64,000 nt of DNA, taken from NCBI GenBank assembly GCA_963711375.1, contig CAVQDV010000005.1, positions 1,426,001-1,490,000 on the forward strand, written 5' to 3'. A program made the position numbers and the translations under genes. The stretch comes from CAVQDV01 sp963711375. Its GTDB lineage: Bacteria; Pseudomonadota; Gammaproteobacteria; Coxiellales; Coxiellaceae. Below, in pieces: positions 1 to 7,174 of the stretch. Each line of letters starts with the position of its first letter. The stretch's first letter is position 1. A model generated the notes under the pieces. The model was not told the origin of the DNA. It did no database searches and saw nothing but the letters and a program-made list of their open reading frames with translations.

Positions 1-364
1 CGTGATTGCAGCAACCACGATTAAAGTATTAGATATGTTAAAGAGTGATCGCGGAAATAAATTGCGAGAAACGCTCGTTAAAAATAGTGAATATTTCCGT
101 GCGAAAATGCAGGCTTTGGGCTTTAATTTAGTTCCAGGACATCATCCGATTATTCCGGTGATGTTAGGGGACGCCAAACTGGCGAGCAATATGGCCAATG
201 AATTATTAAAAGAAGGCATTTATGTGATCGGATTTTCGTATCCAGTGGTGCCGATGGGTAAAGCACGAATTCGTGTGCAAATGTCGGCAGGTCATACGCA
301 GGCGCATTTGGATCAAGCAATTAATGCCTTTTCCAAAGTAGGAAAAGCGATGGGGGCAATTTAG
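1..364 (+). CDS. kbl: 2-amino-3-ketobutyrate CoA ligase, C-terminal part
   Basis: This is the C-terminal third of a fold-type I PLP enzyme that cleaves 2-amino-3-ketobutyrate with CoA to glycine and acetyl-CoA. The open frame enters from before the window. About 120 residues are visible, with the typical small-domain pattern: a HHPIIPVMLGD segment, GIYVIGFSYPVVP and ARIRVQMSAGHT. The stop is at 362-364. The next gene on the strand is tdh, which makes the substrate of this enzyme, so the usual kbl-tdh threonine-to-glycine pair supports the call over other alpha-oxoamine synthases such as bioF or hemA. The PLP lysine lies upstream of the window and cannot be seen. Confidence 0.9.
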   Translation, partial: VIAATTIKVLDMLKSDRGNKLRETLVKNSEYFRAKMQALGFNLVPGHHPIIPVMLGDAKLASNMANELLKEGIYVIGFSYPVVPMGKARIRVQMSAGHTQAHLDQAINAFSKVGKAMGAI

Positions 365-404
365 AGCTAATTAAGACTCCCCTTGCAGAAGCTGAATTTC
401 TTAT

Positions 405-442
405 TCCCTCTCCCCCTTGCGGGAGAGGGTGATGGGTATTAA
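405..442. repeat. REP-like palindrome (CTCTCCC...GGGAGAG family)
   Basis: The intergenic gap between kbl and tdh holds a GC-rich inverted repeat, CCCTCTCCCCC-TTG-CGGGAGAGGG, followed by GTGATGGGTATTAAT. Related units occur at 17789-17826 (inside murE), 32126-32177 and 35252-35297, several with the same GGGTATTAA or GAGGGGGAATTAA tail. It is a dispersed element and not a unique terminator, because no T-run follows the stem. Confidence 0.75.
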
Positions 443-464
443 TTTCAATCGGTAGGAGAACTTT

Positions 465-1490
465 ATGAAAGTCATATCAAAATTAAAAGCAGAAAAAGGT
501 TTATGGCTATCCGATGAACCAAAGCCAAGCGCCTCTTATGGTGAAATATTGATTAAAGTAAAAAAGACGGCTGTTTGCGGAACCGATTTGCATATCTATA
601 AATGGGACACCTGGGCCCAGCAAACTATTCCAGTTCCCATGCGCATTGGTCATGAATTTTATGGCGTAGTAGAAGCGCTGGGTCAAGGGGTTGAGGGATT
701 TGCTATTGGTGATCGCGTTTCAGGCGAAGGGCATATTACCTGCGGACACTGCCGAAATTGTCGCGCGGGTCAGCGTCATTTGTGTAATTTCACCTTAGGC
801 ACGGGTGTAAATATTCCGGGCGTTTTTGCGGAATATTGTGTCATGCCCGCCAGTAATGTCGTTCGTATTCCTGATAATATTTCAGACGATCAAGCAGCCA
901 TCATGGATCCTTTTGGTAATGCCGTGCATTCTACGCTGGAATTTGATTTGGTTGGTGAGGATGTTTTAATTACCGGTGCGGGTCCAATTGGTTTAATGTC
1001 GGCGGCTATTGCCAGACATGTGGGGGCTAGATTTATAGTGGTTTCTGATATTAATGATCACCGCTTAAAAATGGCAGAAAAAATGGGGGCCTCTATAGGA
1101 ATTAATCCGCAAAAAACGAGCTTTGAAGATGTCATAAAAAAATTGGGGATGACAGAGGGCTTTGATATCGGCTTGGAGATGTCGGGTTCTTCTGTGGCAT
1201 TTCAAGGTATGTTGGGCGCCATGAATAATGGTGGGCGCATTGCATTTTTAGGAATTCCTCCAGAGCCTTTTCCCATCGATTGGAATCGCGTGATTTTTAA
1301 GGGCCTTACGATTAAAGGGATTTATGGCCGAAAAATGTTTGAGACTTGGTATAAGGGAATTAGTTTGCTGCAATCGGGCGTTAATATTGCCCCAGTGATT
1401 TCTTCGCATTACCCCTATTATGATTTCGAAAAAGCATTTGATGAAATGGTTTCTGGAACCGCGGGAAAAATAATTTTAGATTGGGAATAG
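465..1490 (+). CDS. tdh: L-threonine 3-dehydrogenase
   Basis: Zinc-dependent medium-chain dehydrogenase that oxidises L-threonine to 2-amino-3-ketobutyrate with NAD+. It is 341 residues, the same length as the E. coli enzyme. The catalytic zinc region CGTDLHIYKWD (around residue 38) and GHEFYG (around 63) are present. So are the structural-zinc cysteines in CGHCRNCRAGQRHLC (about 93-107) and the Rossmann motif GAGPIGLMSA (about 170). The start ATG follows GGTAGGAGAACTTT, a good Shine-Dalgarno. It follows kbl after a REP-bearing gap of about 100 bp, so the two genes probably form one catabolic unit. Confidence 0.96.
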   Translation: MKVISKLKAEKGLWLSDEPKPSASYGEILIKVKKTAVCGTDLHIYKWDTWAQQTIPVPMRIGHEFYGVVEALGQGVEGFAIGDRVSGEGHITCGHCRNCRAGQRHLCNFTLGTGVNIPGVFAEYCVMPASNVVRIPDNISDDQAAIMDPFGNAVHSTLEFDLVGEDVLITGAGPIGLMSAAIARHVGARFIVVSDINDHRLKMAEKMGASIGINPQKTSFEDVIKKLGMTEGFDIGLEMSGSSVAFQGMLGAMNNGGRIAFLGIPPEPFPIDWNRVIFKGLTIKGIYGRKMFETWYKGISLLQSGVNIAPVISSHYPYYDFEKAFDEMVSGTAGKIILDWE

Positions 1491-1535
1491 TTTCCTCGGG
1501 CCAGGGTGAAGGGAATTAATTTCAGGAGAAAAAAA

Positions 1536-1865
1536 TTGAAAAACTTATCAGAAAAAAAATGCGTTCCCTGTGAAGGGGGCGTTGCGCCTTACAGCCTTGC
1601 AGAGGCCGAAAAATTAATGGCACAAATCCCAGGCTGGATTTTAGATGAAAATAAATCCGAAATTTCAAGGGAATTTAAATTTAAAGATTTCTATCGCACG
1701 ATGGCTTTTGTCAATGCCGTGGCTTGGATCGCCAATAAGGAAAATCATCATCCAGATTTAGAAGTGGGCTATAGTCGCTGCGTGGTCCGATACTCAACGC
1801 ATGCCATTAAGGGCCTATCCGAAAATGATTTTATTTGCGCCGCAAAAATTAATTTACTAAGCTAA
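1536..1865 (+). CDS. phhB: Pterin-4a-carbinolamine dehydratase
   Basis: Small enzyme (109 aa) that dehydrates 4a-hydroxytetrahydrobiopterin during pterin recycling; the family also includes DCoH. The N-terminal C-x2-C-x-GG-APYSLAEAEKL pattern and the signature region NHHPDLEVGYSRCVVRYSTHAIKGLSENDF (shown here as NHHPD...YSTHAIKGLS) are clear. I choose a TTG start at 1536 because AGGAG lies 7-8 bases before it. The longer in-frame GTG at 1506 has no ribosome site. No phenylalanine hydroxylase is visible in the window, so the partner enzyme is unknown here. Confidence 0.9.
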   Translation: MKNLSEKKCVPCEGGVAPYSLAEAEKLMAQIPGWILDENKSEISREFKFKDFYRTMAFVNAVAWIANKENHHPDLEVGYSRCVVRYSTHAIKGLSENDFICAAKINLLS

Positions 1866-1893
1866 TAAAATTGTTGCTAGAAAACGTTAAACC

Positions 1894-1936
1894 AAAAAAT
1901 TCACCGCTTCAGGTAAAGTCCCAAAGCGTGAATTTT
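1894..1936. terminator. Bidirectional intrinsic terminator
   Basis: Inverted repeat AAAATTCACCGCTT / AAAGCGTGAATTTT between two convergent genes. On the minus strand the stem is followed by a run of T, on the plus strand by TTTT. It can end both phhB and the small minus-strand gene. A second hairpin, CTCAAGAT...ATCTTGAG, sits just beside it at 1940-1962. Confidence 0.7.
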
Positions 1937-1951
1937 CAGCTCAAGATCTTG

Positions 1952-2143
1952 TTATCTTGAGTTGCAATTGAGTGACTTATTACTATCATTATATTGTTCA
2001 CCGGCCTCCTCAGATTTTCTAATAAGATTTTTTAAAACATTTTTTGGAACATTGGCATCAAAGTTTTTTCCTGCAAACAGTCCGTCGCGATTATGACTTG
2101 TGCCCACGAAGTTAGATTGCTGTTTTTGTCTATTCTTGGTCAT
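1952..2143 (-). CDS. Hypothetical small protein (63 aa)
   Basis: I do not recognise this protein. It is a polar, Asn/Lys-rich 63-residue product with no signal peptide or membrane segment. The ATG is preceded on the minus strand by AAAGGGG at good spacing (AAAGGGGAAACTATC-ATG), and a terminator-like hairpin lies downstream at 1894-1936. It is divergent from the LuxR-type gene across about 100 bp, so the two may share a regulatory region. It is real by gene structure only; function unknown. Confidence 0.5.
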   Translation of the reverse strand: MTKNRQKQQSNFVGTSHNRDGLFAGKNFDANVPKNVLKNLIRKSEEAGEQYNDSNKSLNCNSR

Positions 2144-2249
2144 GATAGTTTCCCCTTTGTTTAGTGTTATTGATCAAGTGAGACTATGTTAGAATACTTT
2201 CGGCAATCAAAATTACCGTTAAAATTACGGATAAAAAGGAAACCCGAAG

Positions 2250-3053
2250 GTGGATATACGCTTTGATCCCAATGAATGGCTATTGAAATTTCAAGAAAAG
2301 CATGTGGCGGACATCGTCGATTTCACGCATCCATTGCGTCAAATACTTGGGGCTACGTTTTTCGCGCATGTTAGAGTGGATCGTTTGGGAGGGTTTCGGA
2401 GTCTCATGACGGATACCCAACTTGCCAATTATTATCATCAAATGCAATACCCCATCGCTTATAGCAATGGCAAGGGCATCTCGCTCGATAACGGTTTTTA
2501 TGTGGTCGGAGTGGAAAATGGTTTATCGGTTATTAAAGACCGAAAAATATTGGCAAGTGACTTTAATGTGGAACATTTAATTTACATCGTTAGCAAGAAT
2601 ACACAATTTGATGACTTGTATGTTTTTGGCTCGAACGAGCACAATTTTATTAATTTGTTTGTGAATAATATGGATGTGGTTAAACATTTTATTCATTATT
2701 TTAATTACAGCTCCAGAAAGCTCATAAAAAATTGTCCAAACATTCTGTATCCAAAGGAATTATTTCAAGGAAATTTTTCAAATGCTATCAGTAAAAAGCA
2801 AAGTGATTATCTAAATAAAATGCCTTTGCAGAAAATTTTTTTAACCGTAAATGGAAGGTCAATTTCCGTTTCAGCAAAAGAGTATTCCTGTTTAAAGTTT
2901 TTAATCGGCAGCTTAACCATAAAAGAAATTGCGAAAAAAATGGATCTTTCGCCAAGAACAGTAGAAACCTACTTCAATAGCATAAAGAAAAAATTACAAT
3001 GCGAATCTAGATCTCAATTGTATGAGTTCATGAAATCAATTTATTTGGTTTAA
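2250..3053 (+). CDS. LuxR-family transcriptional regulator
   Basis: 267-residue protein with a C-terminal LuxR/GerE helix-turn-helix: LTIKEIAKKMDLSPRTVETY followed by FNSIKKKLQCESRSQLYEF (about residues 215-262). The N-terminal 190 residues are a sensory-like domain that I cannot assign to a ligand; no receiver aspartate pattern or clear acyl-homoserine-lactone motif is evident. GTG start at 2250 with AAGGA 10 bases before. A short diverged copy of its 3' end is found at 6178-6245, so a paralogue once stood next to it. Confidence 0.85.
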   Translation: MDIRFDPNEWLLKFQEKHVADIVDFTHPLRQILGATFFAHVRVDRLGGFRSLMTDTQLANYYHQMQYPIAYSNGKGISLDNGFYVVGVENGLSVIKDRKILASDFNVEHLIYIVSKNTQFDDLYVFGSNEHNFINLFVNNMDVVKHFIHYFNYSSRKLIKNCPNILYPKELFQGNFSNAISKKQSDYLNKMPLQKIFLTVNGRSISVSAKEYSCLKFLIGSLTIKEIAKKMDLSPRTVETYFNSIKKKLQCESRSQLYEFMKSIYLV

Positions 3054-3128
3054 ATAAAAATTGAATTCATAAAAAAAGGAATACTAGGGGTTTGCCCCAA
3101 AAGCATCGATCTGATATAAATTTCCTTA

Positions 3129-3158
3129 TTGCAATCCGTGGTAGATTTGGACTATAAT
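3129..3158 (+). promoter_or_regulatory. Sigma-70 promoter of the Abi-associated RNA
   Basis: TTGCAA, an 18-base spacer, then a perfect TATAAT at 3153-3158. Transcription should begin near 3165, only about 5 bases before a hairpin with AACCCGCC/GGCGGGTT arms. The -10 is one of the best promoter hexamers in this part of the window. Confidence 0.7.
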
Positions 3159-3164
3159 TCAAGC

Positions 3165-3217
3165 ATCCAAACCCGCCACGCCTCTCAACGATGCGGACCT
3201 CGGCGGGTTACTTTTTT
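3165..3217 (+). ncRNA. Candidate abiF-type short RNA upstream of Abi gene
   Basis: A consensus promoter is followed at once by arms AACCCGCC (3170-3177) and GGCGGGTT (3202-3209), a 24-base loop, and a T6 run at 3212-3217. The promoter-hairpin-T-run layout directly in front of an Abi_2-domain gene matches the known abiF RNA arrangement, in which a small RNA precedes AbiF-like HEPN genes. I could not compare it with the Rfam model. Caution: the same bases also read in the Abi frame as ...KPATPLNDADLGGLLF..., so part of it may be coding. Confidence 0.55.
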
Positions 3218-3339
3218 ATGGACAAAAAAACTTTCACATTATTGATAATGAACTTCAAGCGCGACTCGCGCTCTCAACTATTAGCCTCCACAGGTTAAGC
3301 GCCTACTTTCGTCCCTACCAATGTGTCGATAATGGCGAT

Positions 3340-4143
3340 ATGTTTAAACCAGGCATCAATTTTCGACATGTATTGGATTTATATTCTTTTGACCGCCAAT
3401 TACGCTTATTAACATTGGATGCTTTAGAAAGAATTGAAATTGCTTTACGCACGGCTTTATCTAATGAGTTGGCTGTGAGACACAACCCCTGGTGGTATCT
3501 TGATACCTCAATCTTTAAGCCTGAATGGCAGGTTAAGCCTTTTGACAAATTAAAAGCAAAAAGCCCAAGAGATTCCTTATGTGATGAATTGAATACTATT
3601 TGCAATAATAAAAGACAAGATGAAGAAATCAGGCGTTATTATTTTAAATATGGTAAACCCAAATATCCGCCGAGCTGGATTGTGTTGGAATTTTTATCTT
3701 TTGGAAAATGCACAAGTTTATTTCGGTATTTGCGATTTCATCAGGACAAAGCAGCCATCAGTGATATTTTCAGCCTGCATCCAAAAATATTCGAGTCTTC
3801 TATTGAGCCTTTGCGCTATATTCGAAACTTATGTGCTCATCATTCGAGGTTATGGGATCGATGGTTTGTTTACAAACCAAGAGGATTGGAAGAATTAAAA
3901 AAACTCAAGTGTGAGTCTGGTTCATTAAAGGAGCAGCTAGCCTTGCTAGATCTTTTGCACTCAAAAATATCACCAGAATCCACTTGGAAGGAAAAATTAT
4001 TTTCCTTATTTGACCGATACAAAAAATTGCCATTAGATTTTAGTTTAAGTGGTTTTCAAATAGACTGGCAGAATGACCCATTTTGGAATGTAAAGTATGA
4101 CTACAGAATGATGAAAACGAAAGAGAGGGCTTGTTGCTGCTAA
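3340..4143 (+). CDS. Abi_2/AbiF-like HEPN family protein
   Basis: Abortive-infection family protein. Visible family landmarks: FKPGINFRHVLDLYSFD, LRLLTLDALERIEIALR, WYLD near residue 50, and the HEPN ribonuclease motif R-x4-H in IRNLCAHHSRLWDR. The family ending DW-NDPFW is near the C terminus. 3340 is the first in-frame ATG, but clear homology (HRLSAYFRPYQCVDNGD) continues upstream in the same frame to a stop at 3142-3144 without any ATG, GTG or TTG. The ATG at 3218, right after the RNA terminator, is one frame off. One extra A in the A7 run at 3224-3230 would join it to the domain. The real N terminus is therefore uncertain and the gene may be damaged. The IS607 copy begins at its last codons. 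Likely an RNA-controlled toxin or defence gene. Confidence 0.75.
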   Translation: MFKPGINFRHVLDLYSFDRQLRLLTLDALERIEIALRTALSNELAVRHNPWWYLDTSIFKPEWQVKPFDKLKAKSPRDSLCDELNTICNNKRQDEEIRRYYFKYGKPKYPPSWIVLEFLSFGKCTSLFRYLRFHQDKAAISDIFSLHPKIFESSIEPLRYIRNLCAHHSRLWDRWFVYKPRGLEELKKLKCESGSLKEQLALLDLLHSKISPESTWKEKLFSLFDRYKKLPLDFSLSGFQIDWQNDPFWNVKYDYRMMKTKERACCC

Positions 4144-4180
4144 CTTGAAATATACCTAAATCTGATTTATTCTACCCAAC

Positions 4181-4873
4181 ATGGATAGATTAATAGCAAT
4201 AGGCCAAGCGGCGAAATTACTAGGTGTTTCGATTAGCACTCTGCGTCGATGGGAGCAAGAAGGGAAAATTACGCTCATTCATACCAAAAATGGGCATAGA
4301 CGTTACAATCCACAGGAACTTCAACCAGAACGATTTCATTCAGCAAAAGATACACGTCGCACAATAGCTTATGCGCGTGTATCCAGCTTTGATCAAAAAA
4401 AAGATTTAGAAAGACAAAAAAAAGTGCTGGAAATGTACTGCGCAAAACAAGGTTGGACTTTTGAAATATTATCCGACCTTGGGTCTGGAATGAACTATTA
4501 CAAAAAAGGATTGAAGCGTTTATTAAATGAAATTATTGAAAATAAAATTGGGCGTCTTGTGTTAACACATACAGCACATTTGAAGAAGATTTAGCAAAAG
4601 ACGTACTTGAAATTATAACCGTTTTTAGTGCAAGATAAATACCCAAAGCCTCTTGATTTTAGGTTCTGCGCCTGGTTCTTTTTTGCGCTAGAGTTTAAAA
4701 AAATGTCGACAATAGAATGGCTATTGTCGACATTTTTTAAAACTCTATCACAAAAAATAACAGTGTCCCAGACACCTAAAATCAAGAGGCTTTGGGTATA
4801 TGGCAGTCGTTCTCGAAAAAATCAGAAATTAATTGAAGGAGTCAAAAAAGCCGTGGAAGATTCAGGATGCTAA
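4181..4873 (+). pseudogene. tnpA: IS607 TnpA serine recombinase, broken
   Basis: The N-terminal MerR-like helix-turn-helix (AIGQAAKLLGVSISTLRRWE) and the recombinase active-site block YARVSSFDQKKDLERQ are intact. Compared with the complete copy, about 91 bp are missing at 4571 (between THT and AHLKK), which shifts the frame to a stop at 4592. A 163-bp palindromic MITE is then inserted at about 4638-4800 before the last codons. No functional recombinase can be made. Confidence 0.9.
4638..4801. repeat. Palindromic MITE, TACCCA/TGGGTA ends (copy 1)
   Basis: About 163 bp forming one long imperfect hairpin. The outer arms (4639-4663 and 4775-4799) are perfect complements and begin with ATACCCAAAGCC. 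The inner stem around GTCGACAATAG...CTATTGTCGAC is also perfect, and the mid-arm region is diverged. It interrupts the IS607 tnpA and the intact copy gives the empty site, CAAGATTATACGGCAG, consistent with a TA target. There is no coding capacity, so it would need a transposase supplied elsewhere. Confidence 0.85.
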
Positions 4874-6071
4874 TTTCCCATAAAATAGCGCTAAATCCAA
4901 ATAATAAGCAAGCGACTTATTTTTCTCGCGCGGCTGGTGTCGCACGATTTGCCTATAATTGGGCATTAAACGAATGGAGTAAACAATACGAGGCGCACAA
5001 ACTCGATCCCACGAAAGCTATACCCTCCCAATTTTCACTAAGAAGACAATTAAACGCAATTAAATCTAGGGATTTTCCATGGATGTCCGAAGTAAGCAAA
5101 AATGCGCCGCAGATGGCGATTATTCAATTAGGTCTTGCCTTTAAAAATTTTTTCCAAAAAAGAGCCGATTATCCAACGTTTAGAAAAAAAGGTCGGGACG
5201 ATCGCTTTAGTTTAACGAACGATCAATTTGCGGTGAACGGTTCACGCATTCGCATTCCGAAATTAGGCTGGGTGCGCATGCGTGAAACGTTACGATTTAC
5301 TGGGAAAATACTATCGGCGACGATTTCTCGTCGTGCCGATCGATGGTTTGTCAGTATCAGCATGGAAACCGAGGATAATTCACACCTAAGCAAAGCCGAA
5401 AATCAAGGGGCCGTGGGTGTGGATTTAGGAATCTCTGCGCCGGCAACGCTTTCAACGGGAGAGCCTGCCGTTCCAGGCCCAAGACCACTAAAGCATTTGC
5501 TCAAGCGATTGAAACGTTTATCCCGTCGCCTAAGTCGAAAGGTAAAAGGGTCGAATAATCGTAAAAAAGCGAAAATGGCATTAGCCAAACTTCATGCGAG
5601 AATTAATAATATTCGACAAAATGCCTTGCATCATTTAAGCAGGATTTAACACGTCGATTTCATACGATTGGCATAGAGAATTTAAATGTAAAAGGCATGA
5701 TGAAAAATCACTGCTTATCTCGTTCCATTGCAGACATGGGATTTTTTGAATTTCGTCGACAGTTGGAATACAAAGCGGAATGGCGAGGGGTTTTAGTGGT
5801 GGTGGCAGATCGCTTTTATCCTAGCAGTAAACTCTGTTCTTACTGCGGTTATAAAAATGAAAAATTGCGCTTGTCTGATCGAGAATGGACGTGTGACGAT
5901 TGTCATACTACTTTAGATCGCGATGTGAATGCGGCGATCAATTTAAAAAATTATGCGGTGAGTTCCACCGTGAAAGCCCGCGGAGAGGAAGGCTCTGGCC
6001 TTGATTGTAAAATCAAGGTGAAACCAGCCTCGATGAAGCAGGAATCTAGCGCTAAAGCTACCTTTGGGTAG
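4867..6071 (+). pseudogene. tnpB: IS607 TnpB, frameshifted
   Basis: RNA-guided nuclease of the TnpB (OrfB_IS605) family, ancestor type of Cas12. It is split by a one-base deletion near 5640 (AGCAGG where the intact copy has AGCACGG), giving a stop at 5647-5649. The remaining frame to 6071 still encodes the zinc finger CSYC...CDDC and the last RuvC motif LDRDVNAAINLKN. RuvC-I GVDLGIS is present in the first part. The reading frame would be complete with the one base restored. Confidence 0.9.
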
Positions 6072-6095
6072 GTTTGGATAGGTCTAGACGAACGG

Positions 6096-6178
6096 CCGCT
6101 ATTCCCAAGATTTTTTAAAACACCATCACAAAAAATAACGTTGCCCCCGACACCTAAAATCAACACGCTTTGGGTATA
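6096..6178. repeat. Right half of the palindromic MITE
   Basis: Sequence from CCGCTATTCCCAAG through CACCTAAAATCAACACGCTTTGGGTATA matches the right arm of the MITE copies at 4638 and 48615. It starts exactly at the IS607 right-end GG. The missing left half is not on the other side of the IS, so the junction records an insertion into a MITE centre followed by loss or rearrangement of the left part. Confidence 0.75.
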
Positions 6179-6245
6179 GATCTTAATTGTATGAGTTTCT
6201 GCTATCAATTTATTTAGTTTGAATAAAAATTTTAATTCATAAAAG
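6178..6245 (+). pseudogene. Remnant of a LuxR paralogue 3' end
   Basis: The stretch reading RS-stop-LYEFLLSIYLV-stop, followed by AATAAAAATTTTAATTCATAAAA, matches the last codons and trailer of the LuxR gene at 2250-3053 (RSQLYEFMKSIYLV, then AATAAAAATTGAATTCATAAAA). Only about 65 bp remain and there is an internal stop. It suggests an old tandem duplication whose second copy was erased by mobile DNA. Confidence 0.6.
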
Positions 6246-6262
6246 TTGCCGAGCTGTTTCGC

Positions 6263-6288
6263 AAAAAAAAACCACCCTGGTGGGTGGT
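6263..6288 (-). terminator. Intrinsic terminator of the 6320-6778 gene
   Basis: On the minus strand ACCACCC-AGGT-like stem (plus-strand ACCACCC / GGGTGGT at 6271-6288) is followed by eight T. It lies about 30 bases after the stop of the minus-strand gene and would end its transcript. Confidence 0.8.
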
Positions 6289-6319
6289 CTTCAGGCTCAG
6301 CACGAGGCTGCAGGTGTCT

Positions 6320-6778
6320 TTAAGAATTCTTTGGACCTTCCACGAGATTTGGCCTGGTGGCTTCTTCTTGCTCATGTTTTGCTGCAAAGAAACTAACAGG
6401 CTTTTTAGCAGTGGTAGCTTTCTGAAACAGGGGAGCAGATTTCAACGTGTAGGTTTCAGCACTAGCTGATTTGGCCGATTCAACCAGGGCATGCGATGAG
6501 CTCACCGCTAAGTCGAGGTAGGCTAGGTTGCCCAGAAGCTTTTTAGCATCAGCTTGTTCTAGGGACTTATCTCGCTCACGTGATGCGCTTACCGCTAAAT
6601 CGAGGTAGTCTAGGTTGCTCATAAGCTTATCAAGGCTATTTAGAAATTTATCTCTGGATTTCTCTTGAGCCTTTAAAACAAGGTCAGCATTGTGATATTG
6701 AACTGCATCAACAAGATTTTGAATCAAACGATCAATTTCAGCTTGTTGAGTAACTGAATTTTGTACACTTGCTCTCAT
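6320..6778 (-). CDS. Hypothetical protein with internal repeat (152 aa)
   Basis: I do not recognise this protein. It is mostly helical and Ala/Ser/Lys-rich, with an internal duplication: KLMSNLDYLDLAVSASRE and KLLGNLAYLDLAVSSSHA about 30 residues apart. There is no signal peptide or membrane helix. The C-terminal tail is Glu-containing (EQEEATRPNLVEG), a composition seen in some type IV effectors, but that is only suggestive. The ATG follows AGAGG at good spacing and a strong terminator lies downstream, so it is a self-contained transcription unit. Confidence 0.65.
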   Translation of the reverse strand: MRASVQNSVTQQAEIDRLIQNLVDAVQYHNADLVLKAQEKSRDKFLNSLDKLMSNLDYLDLAVSASRERDKSLEQADAKKLLGNLAYLDLAVSSSHALVESAKSASAETYTLKSAPLFQKATTAKKPVSFFAAKHEQEEATRPNLVEGPKNS

Positions 6779-7026
6779 TTTATTAACCTCTTTGGTGAGT
6801 GGCTCGGCATTTCCTGCCTCTATGATTCTAAGATACCATACGAATATTAAGGTAATCTTAAATCAATAGATATTTTGAAATTTTTTTTCACATATTTGGG
6901 CTGATTAATAAGTGATCAGAAATAGAAAGAATGGGTAAAATATCTAGATTTAACAAATAGTTAACTTAAAGCTTCAGTTGGGGGCAACCGACCATCGAGA
7001 ATCTCATTTTTTTTTTACCACGTTTT

Positions 7027-7149
7027 TGCTGCAAAAAGCTGGGGGTCCCCAGGGGGAGTAAGGATTGCCCCAGGGCGCCAGCGGTCATCCCCACCGCGCC
7101 AGCGTTAATACCAGGAAGGAGTTCCCGCTAAAGCGAGCGGGAACTCCTG
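7027..7149. repeat. Composite palindromic element, left-truncated copy
   Basis: It contains the shared core GCTGGGGGTCC...GCGCCAGC...CCACCGCGCCAGCGTTAATACC and ends with the hairpin AGGAGTTCCCGC...GCGGGAACTCCTG. It lacks the first hairpin present in the copy at 13629. It lies between the unknown gene at 6320 and qor, and its terminal hairpin is just downstream of the qor stop. The rest of the gap (6779-7026) is AT-rich DNA in which I see only the upstream region of the minus-strand gene. Confidence 0.8.
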
Positions 7150-7174
7150 ATTAAAGAACTGTCCCCATCTGCCT

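Larger units (their letters stand above)
4128..6095 (+). mobile_element. Degenerate IS607-family element (copy 1)
   Basis: It carries a serine-recombinase tnpA and a tnpB in the same order as the intact copy at 49366-51267 and is nearly the same sequence over most of its length. The ends are set by where the two copies stop matching: left at a GG near 4128, right at CTAGACGAACGG (6084-6095). Both genes are broken: tnpA by an internal deletion and a MITE, tnpB by a one-base deletion. It lies at the 3' end of the Abi gene on the left and abuts half a palindromic MITE on the right. Confidence 0.88.

Noticed and set aside
3086..3100. Short GGGGTTTGCCCC hairpin after the LuxR gene as a terminator
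   Set aside because: Stem of four pairs and no T-run; not strong enough to list.
3315..3898. Open frames on the other strand and in another frame across the Abi gene
   Set aside because: Composition and position fit shadows of the Abi_2 frame, which has clear motifs.
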